From an uncultured Helicobacter sp. (lineage in GTDB: Bacteria; Campylobacterota; Campylobacteria; Campylobacterales; Helicobacteraceae): DNA of 64,000 nt. The notes below the pieces were generated by a model. That model saw only the letters and a list, made by a program, of their open reading frames with translations. It did no database searches and had not been told where the DNA came from. A program made the position numbers and the translations under genes. The stretch covers positions 134,010 to 198,009 of the forward strand of contig NZ_CALBGN010000016.1 of assembly GCF_937893305.1 (NCBI RefSeq). Direction: 5' to 3'. This document shows positions 52,594 to 62,490 of the stretch, one piece after another; within the stretch, counting starts at the first letter, position 1, and each line of letters begins with the position of its first letter.

Positions 52594-53496
52594 ATGCTTT
52601 TGGCGATGTATAGTATTTTTGTCTTTATTTTTATCGGTTATATGGCAAATGTTTTGCGCCTTTTGGGGAATAAACAAAGCGGAATTTTGCTTGGGTTTTT
52701 GGTAAATTTTGCACTTCCGGCACAAATTTTTAATGGAACATATCATGCTAGTGTGAGTGTGGATTTTTTGCTTGTGTGCTTGATTGCTCTGTTTTCAAAC
52801 CTATTTTCCGTGCTGTTTGTTTTGTTTCTTGGGAGAATTTTTAGGCTTGAACGGAGTGTGTTAATTACGCTTTGTTTTATGGCAACGTTTGGAAACACAC
52901 TGTATTTAGGTTTCCCATTTGTGCAAGGTGCATTAGGTGAAGCACAAGCAAATCAAGTGATTATTTTTGATCAATTTGTAACAGGAATTCCCTTTGCGTT
53001 TTTAGCTCCGATTTTGCTAAGTTTAAATGGTAAAACCGCATTTTCCTTTGTAGAAGTTTTTAAACGCTTATTTAAAAGTCCTTTGTTTTTAGCTCTTATT
53101 TGTGGAGCTCTTTTTAGGTTGATTCCTTTTGAGATACCAGAAGCGTTTTTTGCACCATTAAAATCCCTAGCACAAACTGCCACACCGGTAGCACTCTTTG
53201 CTATTGGAGTGCAATTAAATTTGCGTGGAATTTTGGAGTGGAAATATCCTGCATTGCTTCTAGGAGCAAAAATGATTATCGCTCCTTTAGTGCTTTTTGC
53301 TTTTGTTAGGGTTGTTTATGGGGAGTTTAATGATCTTTGGAAAATGGCATTAATAGAAGTTGCTATGCCTCCACTTGTAAGTGGAGTGGCGATTATTTAT
53401 AAGGCTGGCTTTAATGCTAAAATTGCCTTAAATGCAGTTACTTTTGGGATTTTGGTAAGCTTTATTAGTGTCCCATTGTGGTTGTATTTTACATAA
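52594..53496 (+). CDS. AEC-family permease
   Basis: Three hundred residues with about ten membrane helices. YSIFVFIFIGYMANVLRLLG, GFLVNFALPAQIFNGTYHAS and ALFAIGVQLNLRGILEW match the auxin efflux carrier family (YfdV/MdcF type), which in bacteria exports or imports small carboxylates. Substrate not determined. Start ATG 52594 after ACAAGGAATTATA. Confidence 0.82.
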   Translation: MLLAMYSIFVFIFIGYMANVLRLLGNKQSGILLGFLVNFALPAQIFNGTYHASVSVDFLLVCLIALFSNLFSVLFVLFLGRIFRLERSVLITLCFMATFGNTLYLGFPFVQGALGEAQANQVIIFDQFVTGIPFAFLAPILLSLNGKTAFSFVEVFKRLFKSPLFLALICGALFRLIPFEIPEAFFAPLKSLAQTATPVALFAIGVQLNLRGILEWKYPALLLGAKMIIAPLVLFAFVRVVYGEFNDLWKMALIEVAMPPLVSGVAIIYKAGFNAKIALNAVTFGILVSFISVPLWLYFT

Positions 53497-53505
53497 GAGT
53501 AGTCT

Positions 53506-54726
53506 TTACTCGTGTCTTAATGCATCAATGGGGTTTAGTTTTGAAGCGCGTCTTGCTGGGAGATAACCAAACAAAACTCCTATGCAGGCAGAAAATAAAA
53601 ATGCAACAAAAGCAATCGTATAATCAAATACAAAAGGTAAATCCATAACTTGACAAATCCCAAAAGAGAGAAAAAACGCTAGAACAATCCCTAAGATTCC
53701 ACCAAGCGCACTTAAGGTAACTGCTTCGATTAAAAATTGTAAAAGCACTTCGCTTTGTAATGCCCCAATAGCAAGTCTAGTGCCAATCTCTCTTGTGCGT
53801 TCTGTTACAGAAACTAGCATAATATTCATAATCCCTATCCCACCCACAATTAAGCTAACTCCTGCTATTGCGCTTAAAAATAGTGTGAGTGTTGAGGTTG
53901 TGTTTTGCATAATATTAAGAATTTGTTTGGTGTCCATAATTTCAAAATCATCTTTTTGTCCGCTTCTAATATTTCGGATTTTGCGCAAAGAATCTGTGAT
54001 TTGTAAGAGTGCTTGTGTGGAATCTACATCGTCTTTTAAAGAAATCATTATGCGAGAAATATTATAAAGAGAGTTTGTTTTTAAAATACTTCTTTGATAA
54101 GTTTTTAATGGGATTAAAATCACATCATCTTGATCATTTCCCATAGCTCCTTGCCCTTTTTCCTCTAAGATTCCTATGCATTCACATACGATATTATTGA
54201 GTTTGATTCTGCTTCCTAGTGGATTTGTGGAGGTTTTATCAAATAAGTTTTTTTGCACGCTTTTACCGATGATACAGGTGTTTTTTCCTGCTCTATAATC
54301 TTGTGTTTCAAATCCTCTTCCATTAGTAATTATCCAATTTGTAGCGATGAAATATTCATAATCTACACCTTGAATTTGTGTTTGTGTGTTTTCTTTGTGA
54401 AATTGCACAAGACTTGGTGTAGTAACAACAGGAGCAATAGCGCGTGTTAAATGTGTGGTTTGGAGCTTTAGGGATTGAATTTCGCTAAGACTAAATTGTC
54501 TTCTACCGCTTCCGCCAATATTTTGTGTGCGTGCGGGGAAAACTAGTAAGATATTGCTACCAAGACTACTAATGCGCTCTGTTACAACTTGTGTTGTGCC
54601 ATTGCCAAGAGTAATCATAATCACAACTGCACTAACACCAATGATGATTCCAAGCATTGTCAAAAGAGCGCGTAAAATATTGCGTTTAATTTGGCGAAAG
54701 GCTAGAAAAAAAGCGTTTAAAAGCAT
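53506..54726 (-). CDS. macB: MacB-type ABC transporter permease
   Basis: Four hundred and six residues: a first helix (RALLTMLGIIIGVSAVVIMI) with the MacB signature, a large periplasmic domain (IQSLKLQTTHLTRAIAPVVT), and three C-terminal helices with SVTERTREIGTRLAIGALQS, the coupling segment. Here the permease is separate from its ATPase, unlike the fused E. coli MacB. It powers substrate movement from periplasm through the MacA-TolC channel. Lies 9 bp after the ATPase gene. Confidence 0.9.
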   Translation of the reverse strand: MLLNAFFLAFRQIKRNILRALLTMLGIIIGVSAVVIMITLGNGTTQVVTERISSLGSNILLVFPARTQNIGGSGRRQFSLSEIQSLKLQTTHLTRAIAPVVTTPSLVQFHKENTQTQIQGVDYEYFIATNWIITNGRGFETQDYRAGKNTCIIGKSVQKNLFDKTSTNPLGSRIKLNNIVCECIGILEEKGQGAMGNDQDDVILIPLKTYQRSILKTNSLYNISRIMISLKDDVDSTQALLQITDSLRKIRNIRSGQKDDFEIMDTKQILNIMQNTTSTLTLFLSAIAGVSLIVGGIGIMNIMLVSVTERTREIGTRLAIGALQSEVLLQFLIEAVTLSALGGILGIVLAFFLSFGICQVMDLPFVFDYTIAFVAFLFSACIGVLFGYLPARRASKLNPIDALRHE

Positions 54727-54735
54727 TGGATTCCT

Positions 54736-55428
54736 TTAGCTTTGGATAGAAGAATCACTTTGAATCTTGCCATCTAAGAATTTAATTTGACGCGTGGAGT
54801 ATTGCGCCATTTCTGGTTCGTGGGTTACCATTAAAATTGTAATTTTGGATTCCATATTGAGTTGTTTTAAAATCTCCATAATTTCTACGCTGCGTGTTGT
54901 ATCAAGGTTTCCTGTGGGTTCATCTGCTAGTAAAAATAAAGGTTTAGAAACAATTGCTCTAGCAATAGCTACACGCTGTTGTTGTCCGCCGCTTAAAGCG
55001 TTGCTTTGGTGGTTGTGCCATTGTTCTAATCCGACCATTTTTAGAGCTTCCATTGCGTTTTTTAGACGCTCTTTTTTTGGGATTTGGCGGTAGAGCAATG
55101 GAAGTTCTACATTTTCTAGAGCTGTTGTGCGTGGTAAAAGATTGAAGCCTTGAAAGATAAAGCCGATGTAGTTGCGACGTAAAAGAGCTTTTTGTTTAAG
55201 ATTTAGATTGCTAACATTTACACCACAAAAATTATAGATTCCACTTGTTGGGCTATCTAAGCAACCTAGAAGGTTTGCTAGAGTGCTTTTGCCGCTACCA
55301 CTAGGTCCCATAAGGGCTACAAACTCCCCTTGTGTGATGGAGAGATTTACACCACGCAAGGCTTCAAAAGCATTTGGTGGTTTTCCATAGGTTTTGTGGA
55401 TATTTTCTAATGTGATCAAAGGTGTCAT
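54736..55428 (-). CDS. MacB-type ABC transporter ATPase
   Basis: Two hundred and thirty residues with all ABC motifs: Walker A GPSGSGKSTLANLL, Q-loop FIFQGFNLLPRTT, signature ALSGGQQQRVAIARAIV, Walker B LFLLADEPTGNLD and H-loop VTHEPEMAQYS. The LolD/MacB type is clear from LLPRTTALENVELPLLYR. The start overlaps the end of the MacA gene by 4 bases. Confidence 0.93.
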   Translation of the reverse strand: MTPLITLENIHKTYGKPPNAFEALRGVNLSITQGEFVALMGPSGSGKSTLANLLGCLDSPTSGIYNFCGVNVSNLNLKQKALLRRNYIGFIFQGFNLLPRTTALENVELPLLYRQIPKKERLKNAMEALKMVGLEQWHNHQSNALSGGQQQRVAIARAIVSKPLFLLADEPTGNLDTTRSVEIMEILKQLNMESKITILMVTHEPEMAQYSTRQIKFLDGKIQSDSSIQS

Positions 55429-56666
55429 TTCACTTTCTTTTGCGTTAGGATAACTTCTGTTCCTTGTGTGATAGAATCACTAAAAATTTGTGTGAAAACG
55501 CCATCGCTAATACCGACTTCTACTGGGATTTCTTTTGGAGTTTTGTTTTCTAAAATCCATACGCTAGAGTTTGCCTGTTTTTGTATGGCTTTTTTGCGAT
55601 TGATGTTTTTAAAAGGGTTAAAGCTTTTTTTGGATTCTTTTTCTAATGTGTTAGGGGAGAAATATAATGCACTTGCTGGGATAAGTAGAGCGTTTTTAGC
55701 ACTTTTTGTTGTAATTTCAGCAGTGGCACTCATTCCCGGACGCAAAAGTAAGTCTTTATTATCTACACTAATGCGTGCTTGATAGGATACGATGTTGTTA
55801 TCTGTGTTTTGTTCTGCTCCAAAATTGACACGATTGACTTTCGCACTAAAAATTTTGTTTGGATAAGAATCTACGCTAAAATTTACTTTTTGTCCTACTT
55901 TAACCTTACTAATATCTGCTTCAGAGATACTAACATTAAGCTCCATTTCTTCTAAGCTTTCTGCGATGATAAAAAACTCTGGAGCTTGAAAGCTAGCTGC
56001 TACACTTTGTCCAACTTCAATGGAACGACTAAGCACAATGCCATCAATTGGTGTTGTGATGTGAGCGTTTTTTAAATCAACTTGAATAGAGCGGATAGAA
56101 GTTTGGATTTCTATAATTTTTGCTTCATAAATTCCAACTTCGCTAAGAGCAGAGTTGTAAGAAGTTTTTGCGCTTTGTAAATCAAGTTTGGAGGGGGTTT
56201 TACCTTGTGTTTTGTTGTAGAGTGCTTGAAGTTGTTGATATTGCCACTTTTTTTCATCTAAAAGCACTTGCGCACTTTTTAGTTGGGCTTTTGCGCTTGT
56301 AAGTTGTGCATTAAGGCGCAATAAATTTTGCTCAATGCTTTCACTATCAATCTTTGCTAGGATTTGCCCTTTGCTAACTTTGTCATTGACATCAACTAGC
56401 ACTTCAAGCACGATTCCAGAGATAACAGAGCCTATGGAGATTTCGTGTGTGGGGGAGAGTGTTCCATTTGCGCTAATAGAAGATTCTATATCACCGATTT
56501 TGGCAGGTTGTGTGGTGTAAAGATAGTCTGGTACTTGATTTTGCCACCAAAATAACAATGCAAGCAACAAAGCAATCCCTAAAACAATGCTAATTGCAAG
56601 TGTGAAAAGCTTTTTGTAATTTCGTTTTGGATTTAGTGTATTTAAAATTTCTTTAGTTGTGTGCAT
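55425..56666 (-). CDS. macA: MacA-type periplasmic adaptor protein
   Basis: Four hundred and thirteen residues with an N-terminal membrane anchor (LAISIVLGIALLLALLFWW), a biotinyl-lipoyl-like domain (GTLSPTHEISIGSVISGIVL), a long coiled-coil hairpin (LNAQLTSAKAQLKSAQVLLD to SYNSALSEVGIYEAKIIEIQ) and beta-barrel domain. It links the ABC pair to the outer-membrane channel. It overlaps both neighbours: 4 bases with the ATPase gene and 14 with the channel gene. Confidence 0.92.
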   Translation of the reverse strand: MHTTKEILNTLNPKRNYKKLFTLAISIVLGIALLLALLFWWQNQVPDYLYTTQPAKIGDIESSISANGTLSPTHEISIGSVISGIVLEVLVDVNDKVSKGQILAKIDSESIEQNLLRLNAQLTSAKAQLKSAQVLLDEKKWQYQQLQALYNKTQGKTPSKLDLQSAKTSYNSALSEVGIYEAKIIEIQTSIRSIQVDLKNAHITTPIDGIVLSRSIEVGQSVAASFQAPEFFIIAESLEEMELNVSISEADISKVKVGQKVNFSVDSYPNKIFSAKVNRVNFGAEQNTDNNIVSYQARISVDNKDLLLRPGMSATAEITTKSAKNALLIPASALYFSPNTLEKESKKSFNPFKNINRKKAIQKQANSSVWILENKTPKEIPVEVGISDGVFTQIFSDSITQGTEVILTQKKVK

Positions 56667-58098
56667 TAAAATCCTTTTGTAAATTCAAATTTCCACCAAA
56701 AGCTTTATAAAGTGCAAGGAGTGATTTTAGATTCTCACTTTTAGCAGTGTTTAGAGATTTTTTGGCATTATTTAAAGATGCACTATTTAGGGCGTGTTCT
56801 CTTGTGTCAATTAAGCCTATGGAATGGCGATTTAGGGAAAAATCATAATAGTTTTGTGCATTGTTTAGGCGGATTTGGCTGTTTTGAAGTTTTGTGTGTG
56901 CGCTATTTACATTAAAGCTTGCATTTTCAATCTCAAAAAATGCGTTTTTAATAGATTTTTGAAGCATTAAAAAAGATTCCTTTAAGAGCGCGTCTTGTAA
57001 AAAATAGTTTTGAGTAAGTTGTGTGCGATTTAAAAGTGGCGCACTAAGTGAGCTTGCAAATCCCCACGCAAGATTTCCGCTAGATTGTGTGTTAGATGTT
57101 AAAATATCATTAATGTTTGCACTAATTGAAAGAATAGGAAATAAACTAGCTTTGGCATTTGCCTTTGTGTAAATTTGTGCGTGAAGACTAAAGAGTGCTG
57201 CTTTAATATCTGGGCGCGAGAGCAATGTATCTGCTGGGAGAGTGTTTAGGTTAAAATGTGTTTTTGGTGTAGGGAGAGTTTTGGAGATTTTTAAGGGTAA
57301 AAAGTTGGAATCTAAATTTAAATCTAAGAGAATTAAAAGTGCATTTTTGCTCTCTTCCTCAAGACTCTTTAGGCGTTCTAGCGTATTTTGTTCTTCTGTG
57401 AGTAGATCTTGCTTTTCAAAAAGTTCTGTGCTATCAAGCAGTCCATTTTCTACTTTTAAGCGTGTAAGTTCTAAAGCTTCTTGGTAGTAAGCTATGTTTT
57501 CTTTGGTTAAAAAAAGATTTTCTCTTGTTTCAAGAAGTGTAAAATATAAATTAGCAATCTCTGCAAATAGTGTGATTTTTGCATTTTCTAAATCTTGTAA
57601 GGATTTTTGATAAAGAGATTCTTTGGCGTTTTTGGTATGTCTTAATCTCCCAAAAAGATCTAGCTCCCAAGAGAGTGTTGCTCCAATTTGCGTAGTGTTT
57701 GTGCGTGTTTCTATGGTGGGAGTTGTGTTTGTGCGCGTGTTGTTTGAGCTTGTATTAAGTGTGGCATTAATTTGTGGAAATAGTAAGCTCCAAGCACTTT
57801 TTAGTTGGGATTGTGCTTGTAAAATTCTAGCTTGCGTGATTTGTAAATCTAAGTTTTTTGCAATGGCAAGTTCTAAAAGTGCATTTAAGTTGGAATCCAA
57901 AAACAAAAGCTCTATTTGTTCTTTTGGATTTGTGTTGGTTTTTATGGTTTTAGAATGACTAATGAGAAGTGTATTATTAAACTTTAGAGAATTTGTTAGA
58001 GATTTTGAATCTGGGAGAGTGGCTAAACAAGCTGTAAATATAGGACTTAGAGCAATTAAGATTCCAAATTTTAAAGCGATTTTTAGATAATATTGCAA
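56653..58098 (-). CDS. Outer-membrane efflux lipoprotein (NodT/TolC family)
   Basis: A TTG start at 58098 after GGAGAACA gives about 481 residues: MQYYLKIALKFGILIALSPI then the lipobox IFTAC. Paired helical regions (LLELAIAKNLDLQITQARIL; VNSAHTKLQNSQIRLNNAQN) and ATLSWELDLFGRLRHTKNAK with the GRL motif are those of TolC-like factors. It is the outer-membrane part of the MacAB exporter. The longer upstream frame lacks a signal and would overlap panD, so I reject it as start. First gene of the four-gene operon. Confidence 0.88.
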   Translation of the reverse strand: MQYYLKIALKFGILIALSPIFTACLATLPDSKSLTNSLKFNNTLLISHSKTIKTNTNPKEQIELLFLDSNLNALLELAIAKNLDLQITQARILQAQSQLKSAWSLLFPQINATLNTSSNNTRTNTTPTIETRTNTTQIGATLSWELDLFGRLRHTKNAKESLYQKSLQDLENAKITLFAEIANLYFTLLETRENLFLTKENIAYYQEALELTRLKVENGLLDSTELFEKQDLLTEEQNTLERLKSLEEESKNALLILLDLNLDSNFLPLKISKTLPTPKTHFNLNTLPADTLLSRPDIKAALFSLHAQIYTKANAKASLFPILSISANINDILTSNTQSSGNLAWGFASSLSAPLLNRTQLTQNYFLQDALLKESFLMLQKSIKNAFFEIENASFNVNSAHTKLQNSQIRLNNAQNYYDFSLNRHSIGLIDTREHALNSASLNNAKKSLNTAKSENLKSLLALYKAFGGNLNLQKDFNAHN

Positions 58099-58246
58099 AT
58101 GTTCTCCTTGAAACTTGAACTGTATTTTACTTCTAAAAGCTAAAAGAAATGTGAAGTGCTTATGTTTTTGCAGTTGCGTTGTGGTTACTTCTGTGCTAAA
58201 ATTACTAAATTTTTGAAACTTGTATTTGTAAATGTAAGGATAAATT

Positions 58247-58615
58247 GTGAATTTTACAATGTTGTATAGCAAAATTCATCGCGCAAGCGTGAGTGATGCA
58301 AATTTAAATTATGTAGGCTCTATCACTATTGATGTTGCTTTAATGGAAGCTGCTGGGCTAATAGAAGGACAAAAAGTGGATATTGTAAATATTAATAATG
58401 GCGAACGATTCTCTACTTATGTGATTATGGGTAAAAGTGGTGATATGTGCTTAAATGGTGCAGCAGCGCGTAAAGTGCAAGTAGGAGATAAAATTATTGT
58501 AATGGCGTATGCACAATACACTAAAGAAGAGATAAAAAGCTATGAACCAAAAGTAGTTTTAGTTGATGAAAACAATCAAATTCTAGCAATTAAAAAGGAG
58601 TTAAGAAATGTTTGA
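58247..58615 (+). CDS. panD: Aspartate 1-decarboxylase precursor
   Basis: A GTG start after AAGGATAAATT gives [20 protein letters not shown]. The self-cleavage site is YVGS-ITID, whose serine becomes the pyruvoyl group; GEKFSTYV-like [11 protein letters not shown] and [20 protein letters not shown] follow. 122 residues, normal. It makes beta-alanine for pantothenate. It overlaps ybaB by 8 bases. Confidence 0.95.
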   Translation: MNFTMLYSKIHRASVSDANLNYVGSITIDVALMEAAGLIEGQKVDIVNINNGERFSTYVIMGKSGDMCLNGAAARKVQVGDKIIVMAYAQYTKEEIKSYEPKVVLVDENNQILAIKKELRNV

Positions 58616-58919
58616 TCCTAAAGAATTAGCAAAAACACTAGGAGATTTACAAGAAAAGCTTCAGAATGCACAAGAAGCAAATAAGGAAGTGGTTTTAAAT
58701 GCAAAAAGTGGTGGTGGTTTGGTAAGTGTTAGTGCAAATGGTGAAGGGGAGATTATTGATATTTGCATTGATGATTCTTTACTTGAAGATAAAGAATCTT
58801 TGCAGATTTTATTAATGAGTGCATTAAATGATGTGTTAAAAAATGTGGAATCTAATCGTAAAAGTATGGCAATGCAAATGCTTGGAAATTTAGGGGATTT
58901 CCCATTAAAGGGGCAATGA
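58608..58919 (+). CDS. YbaB/EbfC nucleoid-associated protein
   Basis: One hundred and three residues: [20 protein letters not shown], the conserved [20 protein letters not shown] and [20 protein letters not shown]. Forms DNA-binding dimers; role in nucleoid structure. Overlaps its neighbours on both sides, so it belongs to the panD operon. Confidence 0.9.
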   Translation: MFDPKELAKTLGDLQEKLQNAQEANKEVVLNAKSGGGLVSVSANGEGEIIDICIDDSLLEDKESLQILLMSALNDVLKNVESNRKSMAMQMLGNLGDFPLKGQ

Positions 58920-60016
58920 TGAGAGTATTTAAGAGTATTATTGTTTGGGTGTTGTGCTTTAGTATTCCTAGTTTTGCATATGATTTTAAAGCATGTGAGA
59001 AAAAAGCCTCCTTATCAATGGAGCGTGTAGGAAGCACTTATGGAATCGCAATTAAATCTTTAGGAACAAAAGTGGTGCTTTTTGTCTATTCTCCTAAGCA
59101 AAAGCCACGTGGTTATAAAGTGCTAAAGCATGATCCTTTTGTTGGGATGTATCTTTTAGAATCTAAAGGCACATTAGAACCAGTAAATATTAAAGCAATC
59201 CAAAAGGAGATTTTAGAAGATGAAATGGCAAGTGTTACCCCAAGAGATAGTGTAAGTGGCAAGATTGCAACAAGAATGCAAAGTCCAATTGATTTTGCAA
59301 CGCTAAATACTCCAACTTTTCAAAATAGCTTAATTAGCACGGTTTGCGATCATATTTATGGAATCGGAATTGGAGAAAATGCCTTTATAGAAAAGGCATA
59401 TTTGGAGCGATTTATTAATAGCGATTCTATCTATTATGGTGATATTGGCGTGCGTGTGGTGCAGAATAATCAAGCCGTAGAAGTGAGCATTGTTGATCCG
59501 TTTTTTAAAAAAAATCCCTTTAAATATGGAGATATTATCACGGCGGTTAATGGGGAAATGATTACAAATTTAGCAAGCTTTAGGCGTGTTGTTTTTGATT
59601 TAAAAAAGGGTTTAGTTGTTCCAGTGCAAATTAAGCGCAATGGTGTAAATATGGAAGTGCAGGTGCAAGTTGATAAATTGCGTGGAGGAATGTTACTGCC
59701 TGATAATTTCTTCTCACGCGTGTATATTGGAGTTAATGATAATTTTGTCATTACTTATGTAGGCAAAAATGCAAAAAATGGTTTTGAGCGTTTAAAGGTA
59801 GGCGATAGAGTTTTGCGCGTGAATCAAAGGGCTACTTCTAAAGGTAATGACGCAATTATCCGTTTATTAGGAGAATATGCAGATAAAAAACAGCGTTGGT
59901 TGATTTCGCGTGATGATTTTCAGTTTTTTATTGATGTCAATGATAAGAGTGCAGAAGATTCTCAAACTTCACTCACGCAAGGGCTTTTAAGTGAAGACAA
60001 TAGATTTAGTTTTTAG
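58916..60016 (+). CDS. Exported PDZ-domain protein
   Basis: Three hundred and sixty-six residues with a signal peptide ([17 protein letters not shown]). One PDZ domain is clear at [35 protein letters not shown] (about residues 195-235), and a second, degenerate one at [20 protein letters not shown]. No protease triad is present. A Campylobacterota-specific periplasmic scaffold; binding partner unknown. Overlaps ybaB by 4 bases and ispA by 26. Confidence 0.8.
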   Translation: MMRVFKSIIVWVLCFSIPSFAYDFKACEKKASLSMERVGSTYGIAIKSLGTKVVLFVYSPKQKPRGYKVLKHDPFVGMYLLESKGTLEPVNIKAIQKEILEDEMASVTPRDSVSGKIATRMQSPIDFATLNTPTFQNSLISTVCDHIYGIGIGENAFIEKAYLERFINSDSIYYGDIGVRVVQNNQAVEVSIVDPFFKKNPFKYGDIITAVNGEMITNLASFRRVVFDLKKGLVVPVQIKRNGVNMEVQVQVDKLRGGMLLPDNFFSRVYIGVNDNFVITYVGKNAKNGFERLKVGDRVLRVNQRATSKGNDAIIRLLGEYADKKQRWLISRDDFQFFIDVNDKSAEDSQTSLTQGLLSEDNRFSF

Positions 60017-60854
60017 AGAGTTTGAAGCGTATTTAAAAAACAATGCGCCCAAAATTCCTAGCTTTCATCCAAATTATGAAAAGGCACTTTGGGAAATGGT
60101 TTTAAATGGAGGAAAAAGATTTCGCCCTAAATTGCTTTTAAGCATTGTAGCAAGCTATAAGACAGAAGAGATACAGCTAGCGTTTGCGCCAGCACTTGCA
60201 TTAGAGATTTTACATACCTATTCGTTAATCCACGATGATTTACCAGCAATGGATAATGCACCTCTTAGGCGTGGTTGTGAAACTTTGCATAAAAAATACG
60301 ATGAGGTTTTAGCAATCTTAACAGGTGATGGGCTAAATACACAGGCATTTTATTTAATCGCAACCTCTAAGCTAAAGCCAAAGATAAAGGTTAAACTTGT
60401 AGAATCCTTGAGCTATAATGGTGGAATCTATGGTATGGTGTTAGGACAAGCGTTAGATTGTCATTTTGAAAAACAAAAACTCCCTTTAGAGCAACTAAGG
60501 ACTATCCATTTAAACAAAACTGCAAAACTCATCGCTGCTTCTCTTGAAATGGGAGCAATCCTAGCGCAATGTGATAAAAAAACGCGTAAAAATTTGTATC
60601 AGTTAGGATTAGATTTAGGATTGTTTTTTCAAATCCGTGATGATGTGATTGATTCTACACAAAGCGCGCAAGAAGCAGGGAAGCCTACGCAAAATGATGG
60701 AAGTAAAAATAGTTATGTAAATTTACTAGGTTTAGATGGAGCAAAAAAGAGTGCAAAACTCTTACAAGATTCTATATTAAGGCAGATTAAAACCTTAAAT
60801 AAGCCTGCACAAAAGCATTTAAATGCGCTTTTGAGCAGTTACTTTGATATTTAA
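59991..60854 (+). CDS. ispA: Farnesyl/geranyl diphosphate synthase
   Basis: A GTG start inside the PDZ gene opens 287 residues. The first aspartate-rich motif is SLIHDDLPAMDNAPLRRG (DDxxxxD), the second QIRDDVIDSTQSAQEAG (DDxxD). NGGKRFRPKLLLSIVA is the IPP-binding part. The spacing of the first motif suggests a short-chain (C15) product. It supplies isoprenoids for undecaprenyl phosphate and quinones. Confidence 0.93.
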   Translation: MKTIDLVFREFEAYLKNNAPKIPSFHPNYEKALWEMVLNGGKRFRPKLLLSIVASYKTEEIQLAFAPALALEILHTYSLIHDDLPAMDNAPLRRGCETLHKKYDEVLAILTGDGLNTQAFYLIATSKLKPKIKVKLVESLSYNGGIYGMVLGQALDCHFEKQKLPLEQLRTIHLNKTAKLIAASLEMGAILAQCDKKTRKNLYQLGLDLGLFFQIRDDVIDSTQSAQEAGKPTQNDGSKNSYVNLLGLDGAKKSAKLLQDSILRQIKTLNKPAQKHLNALLSSYFDI

Positions 60855-60863
60855 AGGAAGATT

Positions 60864-61649
60864 TTGAAACGCATTTTAATTACAAATGATGATGGCTATC
60901 AATCTCCGGGATTGTTAGCTTTAAAGGAAGCATTAAGCCCTTTAGGGCATTGTGTAATTGTAGCTCCTGCAAGTGAAAAATCCGCTTGCGGACACGGAAT
61001 GACATTGACGCGTCCTTTGCGTTTTGTCAAGCTTGAAGATGATTTTTATAAGTTAGATGATGGAAGTCCAACGGATTGTATTTATCTCTCACTTAATGCG
61101 CTTTATGATGAAGGGGTGAAGCCAGATTTGATTGTAAGTGGTATTAATATTGGTTCAAATATGGGAGAAGATGTGAGTTATTCTGGAACTGCAAGTGCGG
61201 CAATGGAGGGAGTTCTACACGGGATTCCATCTTTAGCAGTTTCTCAAGTTTTAAAGGACAAGGATTATTTTGGTTTTGATTTTGCGCTTGCAAAACAAAG
61301 CGTTTATAATCTTGCAAAAAAAATTCTTCAAGGCTCTTATCCTTTGGGATTTAGAGAATTTTTAAATCTCAATATCCCACAGCTTAAACCGCAAGATTGC
61401 AAAGGAATAAAAGTTACAGAACTTGGGATTAGAACTTATGGAAATGATGCACATTTGCATAGAAATCCACGCGGAGAAGAGTATTATTGGCTAGGTTTGC
61501 ACCCACTTGCTTGGAGTGAGAGAGAAAATGGAGAAATTTCTGATTTTAGTGCGATTTCTCAAGGCTATGTTTCTTTGACGCCTATTACACTTGACTTTAC
61601 TGCGCGTGCGCGTTTAGAAAGACTTAGGGAGTGGGTTGATGTCAAATAA
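60864..61649 (+). CDS. surE: 5'/3'-nucleotidase SurE
   Basis: Two hundred and sixty-one residues. The metal site ITNDDGYQSPGLLALKEAL at the start, VAPASEKSACGHGMTLTRPL, and DLIVSGINIGSNMGEDVSYS with TASAAMEG are SurE signatures. It dephosphorylates nucleoside monophosphates. The start is TTG at 60864, after AAAGGAAGATT. It overlaps tcdA by 11 bases. Confidence 0.94.
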   Translation: MKRILITNDDGYQSPGLLALKEALSPLGHCVIVAPASEKSACGHGMTLTRPLRFVKLEDDFYKLDDGSPTDCIYLSLNALYDEGVKPDLIVSGINIGSNMGEDVSYSGTASAAMEGVLHGIPSLAVSQVLKDKDYFGFDFALAKQSVYNLAKKILQGSYPLGFREFLNLNIPQLKPQDCKGIKVTELGIRTYGNDAHLHRNPRGEEYYWLGLHPLAWSERENGEISDFSAISQGYVSLTPITLDFTARARLERLREWVDVK

Positions 61650-62316
61650 GCGTTTTGCTAGAACTTTATTGCTTTTTAAGGAAAATGGGTTTCAAAAATT
61701 ACAAAATGCTAGTGTATTATTGCTTGGTGTTGGTGGAGTTGGAAGTTTTGTATTGGATTGTTTATATCGCACAGGAGTTGGGAAGATTTGCATTGTGGAT
61801 TATGATGTGTTTGATGAAAGTAATCAAAATCGGCAAATTGGGTCTTTTGAAGGAGTTGGACGCAAGAAAGTAGAAGTTTTATCACAGAAATATCAAGGAA
61901 TTTTGAGTTTAGATTCTAAAATTACTCAAGAGTTTATTGATGGTTTTGATTTTAGTGTGTATGATATTGTTATTGATGCAATTGATGATATTGATGCAAA
62001 GGTTGCTTTAGCTCTAAGGATTGCAAACAAGCCTAAGCTTGCTAAAATGCCGCATTTGCTTGTCTCAACAGGAAGCGCAAAAAAGTTAGATCCTTCACAA
62101 ATTCAATTTGCTTCAATTTGGAAAAGTTATGGGGATAAGTTTGCTAGAAAGTTTAGAGAAGGGCTTAAAAAACAAGGATTTAAAGGAGATTTTATGGTGG
62201 CATTTAGCCCAGAAGAGCCAAAATGCAAAGAGCTTGGAAGCTTTAGTGGTGTAACGGCTAGCTTTGGATTGCGTTTGGCAAGTGAAGCAGTTGCTTTAAT
62301 TTTAAGTAAGGAATAA
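61639..62316 (+). CDS. tcdA: tRNA threonylcarbamoyladenosine dehydratase (TcdA-like)
   Basis: ATG 61639 gives 225 residues: MSNKRFARTLLLFKENGFQK, the nucleotide-binding VLLLGVGGVGSFVLDCLYRT, DYDVFDESNQNRQIGSFEGV and DAIDDIDAKVALALRIA. This is the E1/ThiF fold of the YgdL/TcdA type, which cyclises t6A in tRNAs after TsaD has acted. The C-terminal cysteine in PKCKELGSFSGVTASFG may be the active one. Confidence 0.85.
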   Translation: MSNKRFARTLLLFKENGFQKLQNASVLLLGVGGVGSFVLDCLYRTGVGKICIVDYDVFDESNQNRQIGSFEGVGRKKVEVLSQKYQGILSLDSKITQEFIDGFDFSVYDIVIDAIDDIDAKVALALRIANKPKLAKMPHLLVSTGSAKKLDPSQIQFASIWKSYGDKFARKFREGLKKQGFKGDFMVAFSPEEPKCKELGSFSGVTASFGLRLASEAVALILSKE

Positions 62317-62319
62317 TTT

Positions 62320-62481
62320 ATGGAAATTTTAACAAAACCTTTTGATGATGACGAAATTGAAGATTTTGAAGAAGAAGAGTATGATGGCTATGATTCAGAT
62401 TATGAAGATAGCGATAGATTTTTGTATGATGAAGATGATTATAGCAGCAATGATAGCGACTATGAAGGTGATGATTATTAA
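62320..62481 (+). CDS. Very acidic 53-residue protein
   Basis: AAGGAATAATTT precedes ATG 62320. MEILTKPFDDDEIEDFEEEE is followed by YDGYDSDYEDSDRFLYDEDD and more Asp/Tyr. More than half of the residues are acidic or Tyr, so it is probably unfolded. It fills the gap between tcdA and aguB without extra space, evidence for a true gene. Function unknown; may mimic nucleic acid or bind cations. Confidence 0.6.
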   Translation: MEILTKPFDDDEIEDFEEEEYDGYDSDYEDSDRFLYDEDDYSSNDSDYEGDDY

Positions 62482-62490
62482 GGGGTGGAA

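Noticed and set aside
58099..58272. An N-terminal extension of the outer-membrane channel protein
   Set aside because: It would overlap the panD start, has no signal peptide and no ribosome site; the TTG at 58098 has both.
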